This document shows positions 53,258 to 62,459 of a stretch of 62,872 nt of DNA, piece after piece (position 1 is the first letter of the stretch; each line of letters opens with the position of its first letter). The DNA lies in the NCBI GenBank assembly GCA_000739535.1, contig DF820470.1:119581-182452 (forward strand), in the 5' to 3' direction. The position numbers and the translations under genes are program-made. Source of the stretch: Candidatus Vecturithrix granuli. Its GTDB lineage: Bacteria > Moduliflexota > Moduliflexia > Moduliflexales > Moduliflexaceae. The notes beneath the pieces are model-generated. The model had not been told where the DNA came from and ran no database searches. It saw only the letters and a list, made by a program, of their open reading frames with translations.

Positions 53258-55237
53258 TTATTTGACCTTAATAGCTATCGCTGTAATATCATCACTTTGG
53301 GCAAAACCCTCTGTAAACGCTCGGATTTCTTGATCAAGCGAGGCCAGAAACTCGTTCACATTCTGGTGCGCGTATTTCTGAATCGCCTCCTTTAGCCGCT
53401 CTTCGCCAAATTCTTCTTGTTGTTGATTCATGGCTTCTGTGATACCGTCAGTATATTGTAACAACAGATCCCCAGAAGACAAGGAAACGTCCTGGTTTTG
53501 GAGGATCGCATCAAAGATGGTACCTTTGTCAAGTCCTAAAGCAATCCCTTTCGGGTTATATTCATATAAATCTCCGGTTCGTGAATTATAGACGAGCGTG
53601 GCGTTATGGCCGGCGCTCACAAATCGAAATCGTAAAGTATGGATGTTTAAAATGCCATAATTCGCCGTAATAAACATCCCTTTTCTGATATCTTGCGAGA
53701 TCATCTGGTTGGTTTTCCGAATTACTGACGCCGGATCTCCCCCATTGCCTGAGGGTAATTTATGGGACAGTTCATCACTCTTGACGGCTTTGGCCCGAAT
53801 CACGGCTTTGGCCATAGTCATCATCAACGATCCTGGAATTCCTTTGCCGGAGACATCTGCAACGACAATTCCCAATTCCTCTTCACTCACCCAGAAGAAA
53901 TCATACAGATCTCCTCCGACCTGGGCCGCTGCTCGATATAACGCGCCGACTTCAACGCGATCTATCATTGGCGTATCTCTGGGGAGTAAGGCCATCTGGA
54001 TTTCTCTAGCGATTTCCAACTCACGAGCTAAACGCTCACTAGCTATCAGTCGTTGTTGCGCATCTTTCAGCTTTATTCTGGCATCATCAAGGGTTTTAGC
54101 CAAGACCCCAACTTCATCGAAGGTACTGACCTGGATTGGGGAGTCCAGATCCCCTCCTCCAAGAATCTCAGCATCGTGTACCAGATTTTTTATCGGTTTG
54201 ACCACCAGACTTGCTAACGCATACGCGCCTGCGGACCCAAGTAGAATCGCGATGAGAGTGATATACATGATCCGCTGTTTGGCTTTGTTCACATCTTTTT
54301 GAATCGAATCTTCCCGTAACCCGACATGAACGGAACCAATATACGCTCTGCCAATATTTTTGTCACGCACAAAGACCGGCGACGCAAGATCAATATGTGG
54401 TTCTCCTTTAAACAAGACATGGTGGTTAATTTTGGTCGCATCTTCTTCGGGATTGAACCGGGTTGTTCCTTCTGGCCAGAAGTATGATTGCCCCAGTTGT
54501 TCAATGTCAGGGTGCGCCTGGATAATTCCCTCTTTATCAAGAACAATGGCATAACCAATAAAAGGATTTTTCACATACCCTAAAATTTCATTAAAAATAC
54601 GTTCTGCCAATTTCGACGTCAAGTCTTCCCGTTGGGCTTTAGAAATATCTTCAATATGAATGGCGACTCCTAAATCCGTCAGGGTGGTGAGGGATTCAAC
54701 AATTGACCGCGTCCAGGGATATTGTTGAAAAAAAGTGTTATACTGTTCTTGCGTCTTCAGATCGTTCACAATATTCACGACATCATGAAAAACTGCTGCG
54801 GCGAGCGGTTTAATCTGGTCAACAGAAAGGTGTTCAACGTGAATATAGATATTGGCATATTTCCTGTCAATCAATGATCTTAACGGCTGAATCTTATTCT
54901 CAAGAAAAAATTGATGTAAAAATGTTTCAAATTCTTTTATAGTAAATCTGGCAGGATTTTCTGCGACGATTTGATCTCTGGCTTCAAGCGAGGTAATTAA
55001 ATTATTAAGACTCAGGTTGTCGCCTTCCAACAGGGGTGCAACCACGTTTTTCGCCAAATTTTTTACTAAAAATCGCCCAGTTTCTTCCATTTGAAGCCAT
55101 AACGCCTTCTGTTGCTGATTGATGACAATCGATCCGACAGAAAGCATGATAATGCCTACTAATAACACGGTTAAAAGGCACAACTTCGTTTTTAAACTCT
55201 GGTTTCTGATCCAATGGAAGATCTGGTTCTTCATCAT
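53258..55237 (-). CDS. Membrane sensor SpoIIE-type PP2C phosphatase
   Basis: Protein of 659 aa. An N-terminal membrane helix (about 18-38), a periplasmic sensor of about 290 residues, a second helix (about 330-350), a HAMP domain (VKPIKNLVHDAEILGGGDLD) and a PP2C/SpoIIE domain (about 420-655) with ADVSGKGIPGS and YTDGITEAMN. It would dephosphorylate the neighbouring STAS antagonist in response to an external cue, a classic partner-switching set with the next two genes. Confidence 0.9.
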   Translation of the reverse strand: MMKNQIFHWIRNQSLKTKLCLLTVLLVGIIMLSVGSIVINQQQKALWLQMEETGRFLVKNLAKNVVAPLLEGDNLSLNNLITSLEARDQIVAENPARFTIKEFETFLHQFFLENKIQPLRSLIDRKYANIYIHVEHLSVDQIKPLAAAVFHDVVNIVNDLKTQEQYNTFFQQYPWTRSIVESLTTLTDLGVAIHIEDISKAQREDLTSKLAERIFNEILGYVKNPFIGYAIVLDKEGIIQAHPDIEQLGQSYFWPEGTTRFNPEEDATKINHHVLFKGEPHIDLASPVFVRDKNIGRAYIGSVHVGLREDSIQKDVNKAKQRIMYITLIAILLGSAGAYALASLVVKPIKNLVHDAEILGGGDLDSPIQVSTFDEVGVLAKTLDDARIKLKDAQQRLIASERLARELEIAREIQMALLPRDTPMIDRVEVGALYRAAAQVGGDLYDFFWVSEEELGIVVADVSGKGIPGSLMMTMAKAVIRAKAVKSDELSHKLPSGNGGDPASVIRKTNQMISQDIRKGMFITANYGILNIHTLRFRFVSAGHNATLVYNSRTGDLYEYNPKGIALGLDKGTIFDAILQNQDVSLSSGDLLLQYTDGITEAMNQQQEEFGEERLKEAIQKYAHQNVNEFLASLDQEIRAFTEGFAQSDDITAIAIKVK

Positions 55238-55816
55238 TCTTTAAAGTACGTATTTTTTCTGTAGGTTGACGATTTTCGCTTGCCCTTGAAAAGCATATTG
55301 TTTATTTGACGAACAAATCCTTCTACGGTTGAAGGAGATATACATCCGCAAATAGAGAATCTCCTTTAGTCACAAAGAGAAAATGACGATAGGATGGACA
55401 AAATGTCTTCACCTGATAAACGTTCATAGCATAAGATCAAATGTATCATATCTCAAAGAAGTCGTTCACGAATATCATGGTTTTTTTAGGTTTCTCAGGT
55501 CAAGAAAATTCTCTCACGATTTCAATGAAAGGTACAATTATTGATGAGATACGTATGTCGAGTTGGTTAAAAATTCAGACATTCATATCCGATGAATATT
55601 CTTGAGATGGCATATATGTCGAAACGAACATTCCAACACACGCCCTGTATGAAAATATGATGTTTACATGAACGAAATCACACGTTCGCTCTACATTTTC
55701 AAAGGAGAGTATGAAATCAGAAGAAAACAGGAAAGGAAGTCAAAATGTCTCAGATCATACCTGCCTTTTCGACTTCCCTCCTGCTAAAATCCCATTAGGA
55801 CTGATGGGATAACCTC
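55238..55816. other. Long spacer with a degenerate repeat
   Basis: 579 bases. 55238-55660 shows no gene. A degenerate REP-like string (ACGAAATCAC, CGTTCGCTCTACATTTTC, 55669-55700) resembles the family at 41732. It is followed by a small frame at 55711 and a weak hairpin (ATCCCAT with ATGGGAT, 55789-55810) that may stop the ferredoxin transcript. Confidence 0.4.
55711..55812 (+). CDS. Possible 33-aa small protein
   Basis: An AAAGGAG site lies four bases upstream of an ATG that opens a 33-codon frame, MKSEENRKGSQ onward, with Pro- and Leu-rich C-terminus. It matches nothing I know. The same AAAGGAG context follows repeat-like sequence at 62784. The frame may be fortuitous. Confidence 0.25.
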   Translation: MKSEENRKGSQNVSDHTCLFDFPPAKIPLGLMG

Positions 55817-55987
55817 TTACGGAGCATCAATCGCGTCAGACGGGCAAACATCTACACAGGCACCGCAATCAGTGCAGGTGTCAGGATCGATGATATATTT
55901 CGGATCGCCTTCACTGATCGCTTCTACCGGACATTCGCTTGCACATGCGCCGCACATAATACAATTATCATTAATACTATGAGCCAT
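55817..55987 (-). CDS. 2[4Fe-4S] ferredoxin
   Basis: Protein of 56 aa with two C-x2-C-x2-C-x3-C-P clusters (CIMCGACASECP and CTDCGACVDVCP), the bacterial 2[4Fe-4S] ferredoxin pattern. It would carry electrons at low potential in the cytosol. The ATG at 55987 is chosen because AGGAGG lies seven bases upstream; an ATG upstream overlaps this site. Confidence 0.93.
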   Translation of the reverse strand: MAHSINDNCIMCGACASECPVEAISEGDPKYIIDPDTCTDCGACVDVCPSDAIDAP

Positions 55988-56110
55988 AACATTACCTCCT
56001 GGTATGACAAACATCATTATGGTCGATTATAGAGACAGTCTCTTCTTTTACATCAACAGTGGAATACAGGAATATATTTGGCTAAAATAGTCAAGGAAAA
56101 TTCATGATTT

Positions 56111-57133
56111 TCACACAAAGATTTGCGTAATTTCATCTTGATGATAGATTGGCAAAGGAAGCTCTCGCCGGGTTTTTACTAAAATTCGCCCCTCCTTTGC
56201 AGAGGTCGCTTTGCCTATAACCGATGCCTGAATCCCTTTTTGCTGAAATCCCGTTAATAGACGACCTGTTTCCTGGGGAGCCGCGGTCACTATCAGCGCT
56301 CCTGAGGCAATAGCTCCTAACGGATCAAGCTCATATTCTGCGCAGAGCGTCCGCGTCTCGGGGAAAATAGGGATCGCCTCATATTGAATTCGCAAGCCGA
56401 TTCCTGCCGCTTCTGCGAGTTCGTGCAGGCCAGTCGCTAGCCCTCCTTCAGTAGGATCGTGCATTGCGGAAACATGGCCAGATTCAAGGGCAGCCATGGC
56501 GTCTTCAATCACACTGATTCCGGGCGTATAAATAAACTGCCGGCAGGTATGCAGAAAACCCACAGAATATTTGTGTTGAAGCACCTGAGATTTCACGCTG
56601 GCAATGATGGAGGTGGCTTCGATGGCAATCCCTTTGGTTAACAAAATATCATCGCCTACTCTGGCCCCTGAAGTCTGGATAAGCTGATCTTTGCGGACTT
56701 CTCCTAGCATCTGCCCGATCACGATTGGACGGTCAAGACCGTATGTCACTTCGGTATGTCCGCCGCACAACACGATATGATAGCGGCGACAGGCTGCGGC
56801 AAGTTGAGCAAAAATGGCGTCAACCAGGTATTCTGTCGTCTGGTGTTCAGGTAGGAGAATGGTTGCCAAAAACCACTTTGGCGTTGCACCGCGTGTGACA
56901 ATATCGTTGGCATTGACCACGATCGTGTACCAGCCAATATCATCGGTGACAAAAGTAATTGGGTCAGTTTTGGCGACCAGATAGGTCTCGCCAAAATCTA
57001 TGACAGCAGCGTCTTCTCCAACCCGTGCGCCTACGACCACTCGCTCATCGCAGGTAGTATATTTTTGGAGCAGCTCTTGTAACTGTTCGAGTTTGAGTTT
57101 CCCTACTGGCAAAGGCTTTGTCTCGTGTTGCAT
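56111..57133 (-). CDS. AIR synthase/HypE-related protein
   Basis: Protein of 340 aa in the PurM/HypE/ThiL/SelD superfamily. GARVGEDAAVIDFG and KTDPITF open the ATP-binding half; NDIVTRGATPKWFLATILLP, GGHTEVTYG and MHDPTEGGLATGLHELAEAA follow. HypE dehydrates thiocarbamate during hydrogenase maturation, but relatives have other roles and no hyp genes are nearby. The start has a purine-rich GAAGAAG site. It precedes the ferredoxin, which might be a partner. Confidence 0.75.
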   Translation of the reverse strand: MQHETKPLPVGKLKLEQLQELLQKYTTCDERVVVGARVGEDAAVIDFGETYLVAKTDPITFVTDDIGWYTIVVNANDIVTRGATPKWFLATILLPEHQTTEYLVDAIFAQLAAACRRYHIVLCGGHTEVTYGLDRPIVIGQMLGEVRKDQLIQTSGARVGDDILLTKGIAIEATSIIASVKSQVLQHKYSVGFLHTCRQFIYTPGISVIEDAMAALESGHVSAMHDPTEGGLATGLHELAEAAGIGLRIQYEAIPIFPETRTLCAEYELDPLGAIASGALIVTAAPQETGRLLTGFQQKGIQASVIGKATSAKEGRILVKTRRELPLPIYHQDEITQIFV

Positions 57134-57145
57134 CTTCTTCTCTTC

Positions 57146-58405
57146 TTATTCATTTTTTGTCCACAATTCACATACATATAGAATCACTTCTGCCGCTTTT
57201 TGTAATGCGATTTCTGGGATCCATTCTTTTTTTGAATGCGCAAGTAAGCCGCCGGTAAAAATGTTGGGGGTGGGCATTCCCTGGAATGAGAAACGGGACC
57301 CATCTGTCCCTCCGCGAATAGCTTTCTTGATGAGTTCAACTCCGGCCATTTCGATAGCCTGTTCGGCTTTGCTTGTGACTTCAGGATATTTTTGCAACAC
57401 TTCACGCATGTTTTTGTATTGCTCTTTCAGATGTAACTCGATGCGTAAGCCAGGATACTTGAATTCAAAGACCTGGATCAGGTGTTGTAACAATTCAGCC
57501 CGTTTCAAGTTCGCGGCTGGTTCAAAATCTCTGAGGATGAACCGGATTTCTGCCAGATTTTCTTCCCCATTGATGCGGGTTAGATGATAGAACCCTTCAC
57601 GAATTTCAGTGTGTTCCGGTGTCTCATATTCTGGCAACATGGCCACAAAACGAGCGGCAATGGCAGCGGCATTGATCATCCGATTTTTGGCCGTACCAGG
57701 ATGGACATTGACGCCATGAAAGGTCAGCGTCGCACGCAGGGCATCAAAACACTCATCTTCGAGTTCGCCCATGTCACCGCCGTCAAGGGTATAGCCATAG
57801 CGGCCCAATTTTTCTTTTTTAATATGGAGTGTGCCTTCGCCGATTTCTTCATCCGGCGTGAACACAATGCGTAACTCAGGATGAGAAAAATCCTTGAATT
57901 GCTGCAAAGCGGCAAGGGTGGCCATGATTTCAGCAATGCCGGCTTTATCATCCGCGCCGAGTAATGTGGTACCCGATGCCGTTATAATTGTTTGCCTAAG
58001 ATATTTTTTCAACTCCGGCGAATTCTCCGGAGATAATTGTAAATCGGAATTATCAGGAAAAGTAATGATCCCTCCATCATAGCGCTCGTGCAAAACGGGT
58101 TTCACCTGCTTGCCCGACTCTGAAGATGAAGTATCAAGATGAGCGCAAAACGTAATGGGTGGAGCGGTTACTCCTTCTGAGGTAGGCAGTGTGCCATAAA
58201 CATAACAATATTCATCGAGCACTACATCCTGAAGCCGTAAAGCTTCCAGTTCTTCTTTGACCATCCTTGCCAGGTTCCACTGGGTTTCGGAAGAAGGATG
58301 GGTACCTGAATTTTCATCGGATGTTGTCTCGATTTGAACATACCGTAAAAACCGTTCTCTGGCTTCATTTCGTAGAAATTCCTGGATTATCGAATTTATG
58401 ATCAT
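57146..58405 (-). CDS. pepT: Peptidase T (tripeptidase)
   Basis: Metallopeptidase of 419 aa (M20). Zinc-binding and catalytic segments are FCAHLDTSS, LGADDKAGIAEI and FTPDEEIGEG, followed by the dimerisation domain and IRGGTDGSRFSFQGMPTPN. It releases N-terminal residues from tripeptides. The ATG at 58405 gives the family N-terminus (IINSIIQEFLRNEARERFL); a longer frame upstream to 58585 reads through a palindromic repeat and is not used. Confidence 0.9.
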   Translation of the reverse strand: MIINSIIQEFLRNEARERFLRYVQIETTSDENSGTHPSSETQWNLARMVKEELEALRLQDVVLDEYCYVYGTLPTSEGVTAPPITFCAHLDTSSSESGKQVKPVLHERYDGGIITFPDNSDLQLSPENSPELKKYLRQTIITASGTTLLGADDKAGIAEIMATLAALQQFKDFSHPELRIVFTPDEEIGEGTLHIKKEKLGRYGYTLDGGDMGELEDECFDALRATLTFHGVNVHPGTAKNRMINAAAIAARFVAMLPEYETPEHTEIREGFYHLTRINGEENLAEIRFILRDFEPAANLKRAELLQHLIQVFEFKYPGLRIELHLKEQYKNMREVLQKYPEVTSKAEQAIEMAGVELIKKAIRGGTDGSRFSFQGMPTPNIFTGGLLAHSKKEWIPEIALQKAAEVILYVCELWTKNE

Positions 58406-58467
58406 TGCGAGATCCTTTCCTGGTGTTAAGTTTTGTTCAAAAGTTTGTAAACATGTAAAAACCGGGT

Positions 58468-58612
58468 TTCTTGAAAAAATTGTTGCTGTAAATAATCCTG
58501 TGTCGCCTGGCTGGAGTGCGAAAGTTCTACTTTCGCAAGTGAGTGTTTGCCGAAAAATTGACACGCAAACGTAGAACTTTTGCACTCCGGCACAGAATTA
58601 TTTACAGTAACA
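58468..58612. repeat. Palindromic element related to 1318-1440
   Basis: TTGCTGTAAATAAT at the left is matched by ATTATTTACAGTAAC at the right (about 58598-58612), with the core GGAGTGCGAAAGTTCTAC (58513 on) and GTAGAACTTTTGCACTCC between them. The core shares 21 of 24 bases with that at 1344-1367. It lies 60 bases upstream of pepT. Confidence 0.75.
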
Positions 58613-58653
58613 AAAAATTCGGTTTTTCTGCTGGAAAACTTCTAATCAGTTAC

Positions 58654-60213
58654 TCAAGTTTGAGTTGCGGCATCTTCTTCTGAGAGTTCAAACTGGTGAA
58701 TAAAATGGTACAGTTCCTGGGCCAGGGTTTTCATTTCGGTGGCGATTTTTGACACTTGATTCCCGGCCCCAACAAATTGCTGCGTGCTGTCAGATATTTC
58801 TTTCAGGGCAAATAACATCTGATCATGAGCTAGCTGTTGATCCTGAGTCGCCATGGCTATTTGTTTCGCCTCATCAGTTGTTCGATTGGCAACCCCGAGA
58901 ATCTCCTGTAACCCGGTATTCATGATTTTCGTCTGCTGCGTCCCTTCCGTGATGCGCTGGGTAGTCAGATTAGAGGAAAGCACAAGTTCTCGAATCCCCC
59001 CTTGAATTTCGAGAATATTCCTGCTAATTTCTTCCGTCGATTCGATAATAGAATCTGCTAACCTCCGGATTTCTATTGCCACGACATTAAACCGTTTACC
59101 TGTCGTATCTGATGCGCCAACCGCTTCTAATGCGGCATTAAAGGCAATAAGTTTTGTTCGATCAGCGATATCATTAATAATTTCGATGACATCGCCTATT
59201 TTTCCGGAACGTTCTCCTAAAGAAAGAATTTTTTGCTGAAATTGCGTGTTTGTCTCCTGAATGTCTTGCATTTTTTGAATCATTTCCTGGGCAAACGTTA
59301 CGCCCTTTTGGGCAACCGTTCGAGTTTGTTCAGACATGTCTGCCACAGTCTTCGTATTACCTGAAATTTGCCGGAATGTTGTGGTCATAGTTTCCATAGT
59401 CGCCGTAGTTTGCACGATTGACGCGGATTGCTGTTCCAGGGCTGCCGCAAGCTGATTAACTGCCATAAAAATGTTCTCCGAAGCAATTTGTATTTTTTCC
59501 CCTGCTTTTCTAATATGGATAATCATCTGTTGCAACCGTTGTCGCATAACATCAAAGGCCCGACTTAATTCCCCAATCTCATCGCGTATGTGCGCTCTTT
59601 CCGGTTTGAGTTTCATGGGAACATCCAATTTGCCCTCGGTAATGAATGTCACAGATTCTACCAGGGCTGATAAGGGTTGCAGAACATGCCGTTTAGCGAT
59701 GATAATCGAGACTATTGAAATTGATGCAATAATCGCCAGGGTTAAGAGGGCGATAGTGAAGAGGTCAAGCAGCATTTCCCGTCGAATATTCTGGCGCGAC
59801 ATGGCTATTTGAAAATGGCCGATGATCTGCTGATCTTTTTCAATATCCAATGTCTGCGTAATAAATTGTGAGGGATCGCGAAAAAACAAAAAGTCTGCAC
59901 CAGCGAACTCCGGCAGCATCTTGACGCCAAGGATCTCATGATCGGAAATCACACAGGCATACACAATGGTTTCGTCAATAAAAATTGCCTCGAGAATATC
60001 ATGAATAGAATCAGGGTTTAATTGCCACACCGCCGATTCAAGGCTCATTTCTGCCAGTTGAACCGTGCGGTGCAATTGTTGTTCTAATTGGGACTCTAAA
60101 GTTATCATGTTATAAAACATGATGAATCCGGAAAATATCAACACGATTGCGGTCACAATCGCGGTTAATGTATAGCTTAATCGGCGAATAAGGCTGGATT
60201 GCAACGTCAACAT
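58654..60213 (-). CDS. Methyl-accepting chemotaxis protein
   Basis: Protein of 519 aa: two membrane helices (about 12-35 and 155-178) around a small periplasmic domain, a HAMP domain (VLQPLSALVESVTFITEGKLD, ARAFDVMRQRL), and a cytoplasmic signalling coiled coil. The hairpin tip reads IADRTKLIAFNAALEAVGASD...RRLADSI, with AVGASD in place of the usual AARAGE, so the tip varies but is still recognisable. It would sense a ligand and control a CheA kinase. No che genes are close. Confidence 0.88.
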   Translation of the reverse strand: MLTLQSSLIRRLSYTLTAIVTAIVLIFSGFIMFYNMITLESQLEQQLHRTVQLAEMSLESAVWQLNPDSIHDILEAIFIDETIVYACVISDHEILGVKMLPEFAGADFLFFRDPSQFITQTLDIEKDQQIIGHFQIAMSRQNIRREMLLDLFTIALLTLAIIASISIVSIIIAKRHVLQPLSALVESVTFITEGKLDVPMKLKPERAHIRDEIGELSRAFDVMRQRLQQMIIHIRKAGEKIQIASENIFMAVNQLAAALEQQSASIVQTTATMETMTTTFRQISGNTKTVADMSEQTRTVAQKGVTFAQEMIQKMQDIQETNTQFQQKILSLGERSGKIGDVIEIINDIADRTKLIAFNAALEAVGASDTTGKRFNVVAIEIRRLADSIIESTEEISRNILEIQGGIRELVLSSNLTTQRITEGTQQTKIMNTGLQEILGVANRTTDEAKQIAMATQDQQLAHDQMLFALKEISDSTQQFVGAGNQVSKIATEMKTLAQELYHFIHQFELSEEDAATQT

Positions 60214-60405
60214 CGTATCAAGCAGTTATACAGATCCATCCTGAACCATGAACGTTTCCGGAGAGATCCGGATTCTGTGCGTGGCAGAGCCTTTGCTACG
60301 GTCCCCGGTATCTATCTGACTCTGCCGTTGCATGTGCTTAAAAAACCAATGCGTCAACATCTTGATGACAAGGCACTGGCAAAAGGGGTGGTGATAAAGT
60401 AGAAT

Positions 60406-60753
60406 TTAAAAACTTTTCAGCGCATGTTCAATATTGTCATGAATTTCAAACACTCGATCTAACCGGAGAAGGCTGAAAATTTCTTTGGGCTGCCCTACTA
60501 AGCGTGAAATTTTGACATCGCCTTTATTCGAACGAACACGCTTAAATAAGGCAATAATGGCTCCGATCCCGGAGCTATCAATCTGTTCCAAATCATATAA
60601 ATCGAACAAGACTTTGCGCTGACCTCCTGAGATGATCGCGTCAATATCAGCTTTCATCCCCGAAACCGTCCCGATATCCAGACTGCCTTTCAACGTGAAA
60701 ATAACAATATTGCCTTGTTCTTCTTTCTTGTATTCAAAGCGATTATTCATCAT
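60406..60753 (-). CDS. Second STAS-domain antagonist
   Basis: Protein of 115 aa with the SpoIIAA fold: FTLKGSLDIGTVSGMKADID, VLFDLYDLEQIDSSGIGAIIALF, with Ser in the D-S-S-G-I-G motif. It could be an alternative partner for the RsbW-like kinase at 52338 or act with the chemotaxis receptor gene downstream. The start is uncertain; the ATG at 60753 gives a normal length while a frame to 60840 is longer. Confidence 0.8.
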   Translation of the reverse strand: MMNNRFEYKKEEQGNIVIFTLKGSLDIGTVSGMKADIDAIISGGQRKVLFDLYDLEQIDSSGIGAIIALFKRVRSNKGDVKISRLVGQPKEIFSLLRLDRVFEIHDNIEHALKSF

Positions 60754-60846
60754 TGCAATGTCACATCCGGGGATTGAGAATAAGAAAGAGGAGGACTCTC
60801 TTCTTTCCAACTTCTTCTCCGATGTCAATAAAATGTTCATCCCTGC

Positions 60847-60887
60847 GTGTAAAAAACGGGTTTATACTACAAACCTGGTTTTTACAC
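60847..60887. terminator. Imperfect hairpin between STAS and pgi genes
   Basis: GTGTAAAAAACGGGTTT and AAACCTGGTTTTTACAC pair with two mismatches, 41 bases in all. It may be the terminator of pgi (which ends at 61086) or a repeat. A U-run is internal to the stem rather than after it. Confidence 0.4.
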
Positions 60888-61085
60888 CGGACTCCTATTT
60901 AACGAACGGGTGTGAAGATCAGAATTGCGGCAAGGAAACATCATGCCTGCGAATATTTCACCCCACCTTCATTTTTAAATGAAGATATTTTTTCATAAAT
61001 TTCTTTTCGTGTCAAGAGTAAAAATTTTCAGACTAACACATCAATTTTTTCCCTTCCCGAAAAATCACGATGACTTGAAGGTTTC

Positions 61086-62459
61086 CTACTTTTCCAGAGT
61101 GACAATGTGTTTTGGCTGAATGCGCTCAAGTCTGGTGTGAATCTCGTGCGTGGCCTGTTCAACCCCAGGTTTGCCTAATAAAGCAAACATGTTTTTCTTA
61201 TAGGCTTCAACCCCTGGTTGATCAAAGGGATTCACTTTGAGCAGATAGCCGCTGACAGCCACCGCGATTTCGAAAAAGTACAGGAGTTGTCCGAGATAGT
61301 AAGGCGTTAACTCAGGTAATTCAATCGTCATGCTCGGCGCGCCGCCGTCTTTGTGAGCCAGAGCAGTGCCTTGATAAGCAGAAAAATTGATCTCATTCAG
61401 ATTTTTTCCTTCCAGATAATTCAAAGTGTCCAGATTGCTCTCATCGTGCGGGACAGTGACCGTATGCCGGTTTTTATTTACAATGATAAAGGTTTCAAAC
61501 AGATTACGGACGCCATCTTGAATAAGCTGCCCCATAGAGTGCAAATCCGTGGTAAAATCAACGCTTGCGGGGAATAAGGCTTTGCCGTCCTTGCCTTCAC
61601 TTTCTCCAAACAGTTGTTTCCACCATTCTGAGACATAGTGCAGGGCCGGTTCAAAATTTACCAGAATTTCAATCTGTTTTCCTTGACGATAGAGCAAGGT
61701 TCGAATCGCGGCATACGCCAACGCCGGATTATTCTTTAAAGACGATTCTGCTGTCAGCGCAGAGGCCATCGCACGAAAACCTTTTATAAATTCCTGAATA
61801 GAGATACCAGCGCAAGCAATCGGGAGGAGGCCGACAGGCGTGAGCACAGAAAAACGGCCGCCCACATCGTCAGGAATAATAAAAGTTTTATACCCTTCAT
61901 CGTTCGCCAACTGCTTTAACGCGCCTTTAGCCTTATCGGTAATTGCCACAATCCGCTTTCCGGCTTCCTCTTTGCCATAACATTTTTCCAATGCGTCTCT
62001 CAAAATTCGAAACGCCAGCGCAGGTTCTGTGGTGGTGCCGGATTTCGAGATCACAATCAAGCTGAAATCCTTTTTTTCCAGGAAAGTCAGCAAATCCTGC
62101 ATATACCAGGAACTGATATTGTGTCCGGCATAGAGTACTTGTGTTGCTTCATGATACGGAGCCAAAGGCCCCTGCACGGCTTCAATAACTGCTCGTGCGC
62201 CAAGATAGGAACCGCCGATGCCGATTGAAATGATCACGTCGCTTTTAGCGCGAAGGGCGTCTGCTGTCTGTTGAATATCTTGCAGGAGCGCCTCCGGAAT
62301 TTCATGCGGAAGGGACACCCATCCCAGAAAATCGCGGCCTGCTCCGGTTTTTTCAAGCGTTGCACGTAATGCCTGTTCAACTTCCGGTTGGATTTGCATA
62401 AACGCTTCATCGCTGATCACATCCGACATATAGGTATAATTCAACGTTATACGTTCCAT
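61086..62459 (-). CDS. pgi: Glucose-6-phosphate isomerase
   Basis: Protein of 457 aa that interconverts glucose-6-phosphate and fructose-6-phosphate. GGSYLGARAVIEA, VISKSGTTTEPALAFR (phosphate-binding), DVGGRFSVLTPVGLLPIA and SEWWKQLFGESEGKDGKAL are the known active-site stretches. The ATG at 62459 is chosen because AAGGAGG lies six bases upstream; a GTG at 62465 lies closer to the site. It supplies the nucleotide-sugar precursors used by the polysaccharide genes. Confidence 0.93.
   Translation of the reverse strand: MERITLNYTYMSDVISDEAFMQIQPEVEQALRATLEKTGAGRDFLGWVSLPHEIPEALLQDIQQTADALRAKSDVIISIGIGGSYLGARAVIEAVQGPLAPYHEATQVLYAGHNISSWYMQDLLTFLEKKDFSLIVISKSGTTTEPALAFRILRDALEKCYGKEEAGKRIVAITDKAKGALKQLANDEGYKTFIIPDDVGGRFSVLTPVGLLPIACAGISIQEFIKGFRAMASALTAESSLKNNPALAYAAIRTLLYRQGKQIEILVNFEPALHYVSEWWKQLFGESEGKDGKALFPASVDFTTDLHSMGQLIQDGVRNLFETFIIVNKNRHTVTVPHDESNLDTLNYLEGKNLNEINFSAYQGTALAHKDGGAPSMTIELPELTPYYLGQLLYFFEIAVAVSGYLLKVNPFDQPGVEAYKKNMFALLGKPGVEQATHEIHTRLERIQPKHIVTLEK

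Noticed and set aside
58406-58585. Extended N-terminus of peptidase T reading through the repeat
   Set aside because: The family start at 58405 has a ribosome binding site; the extension translates a palindromic element.
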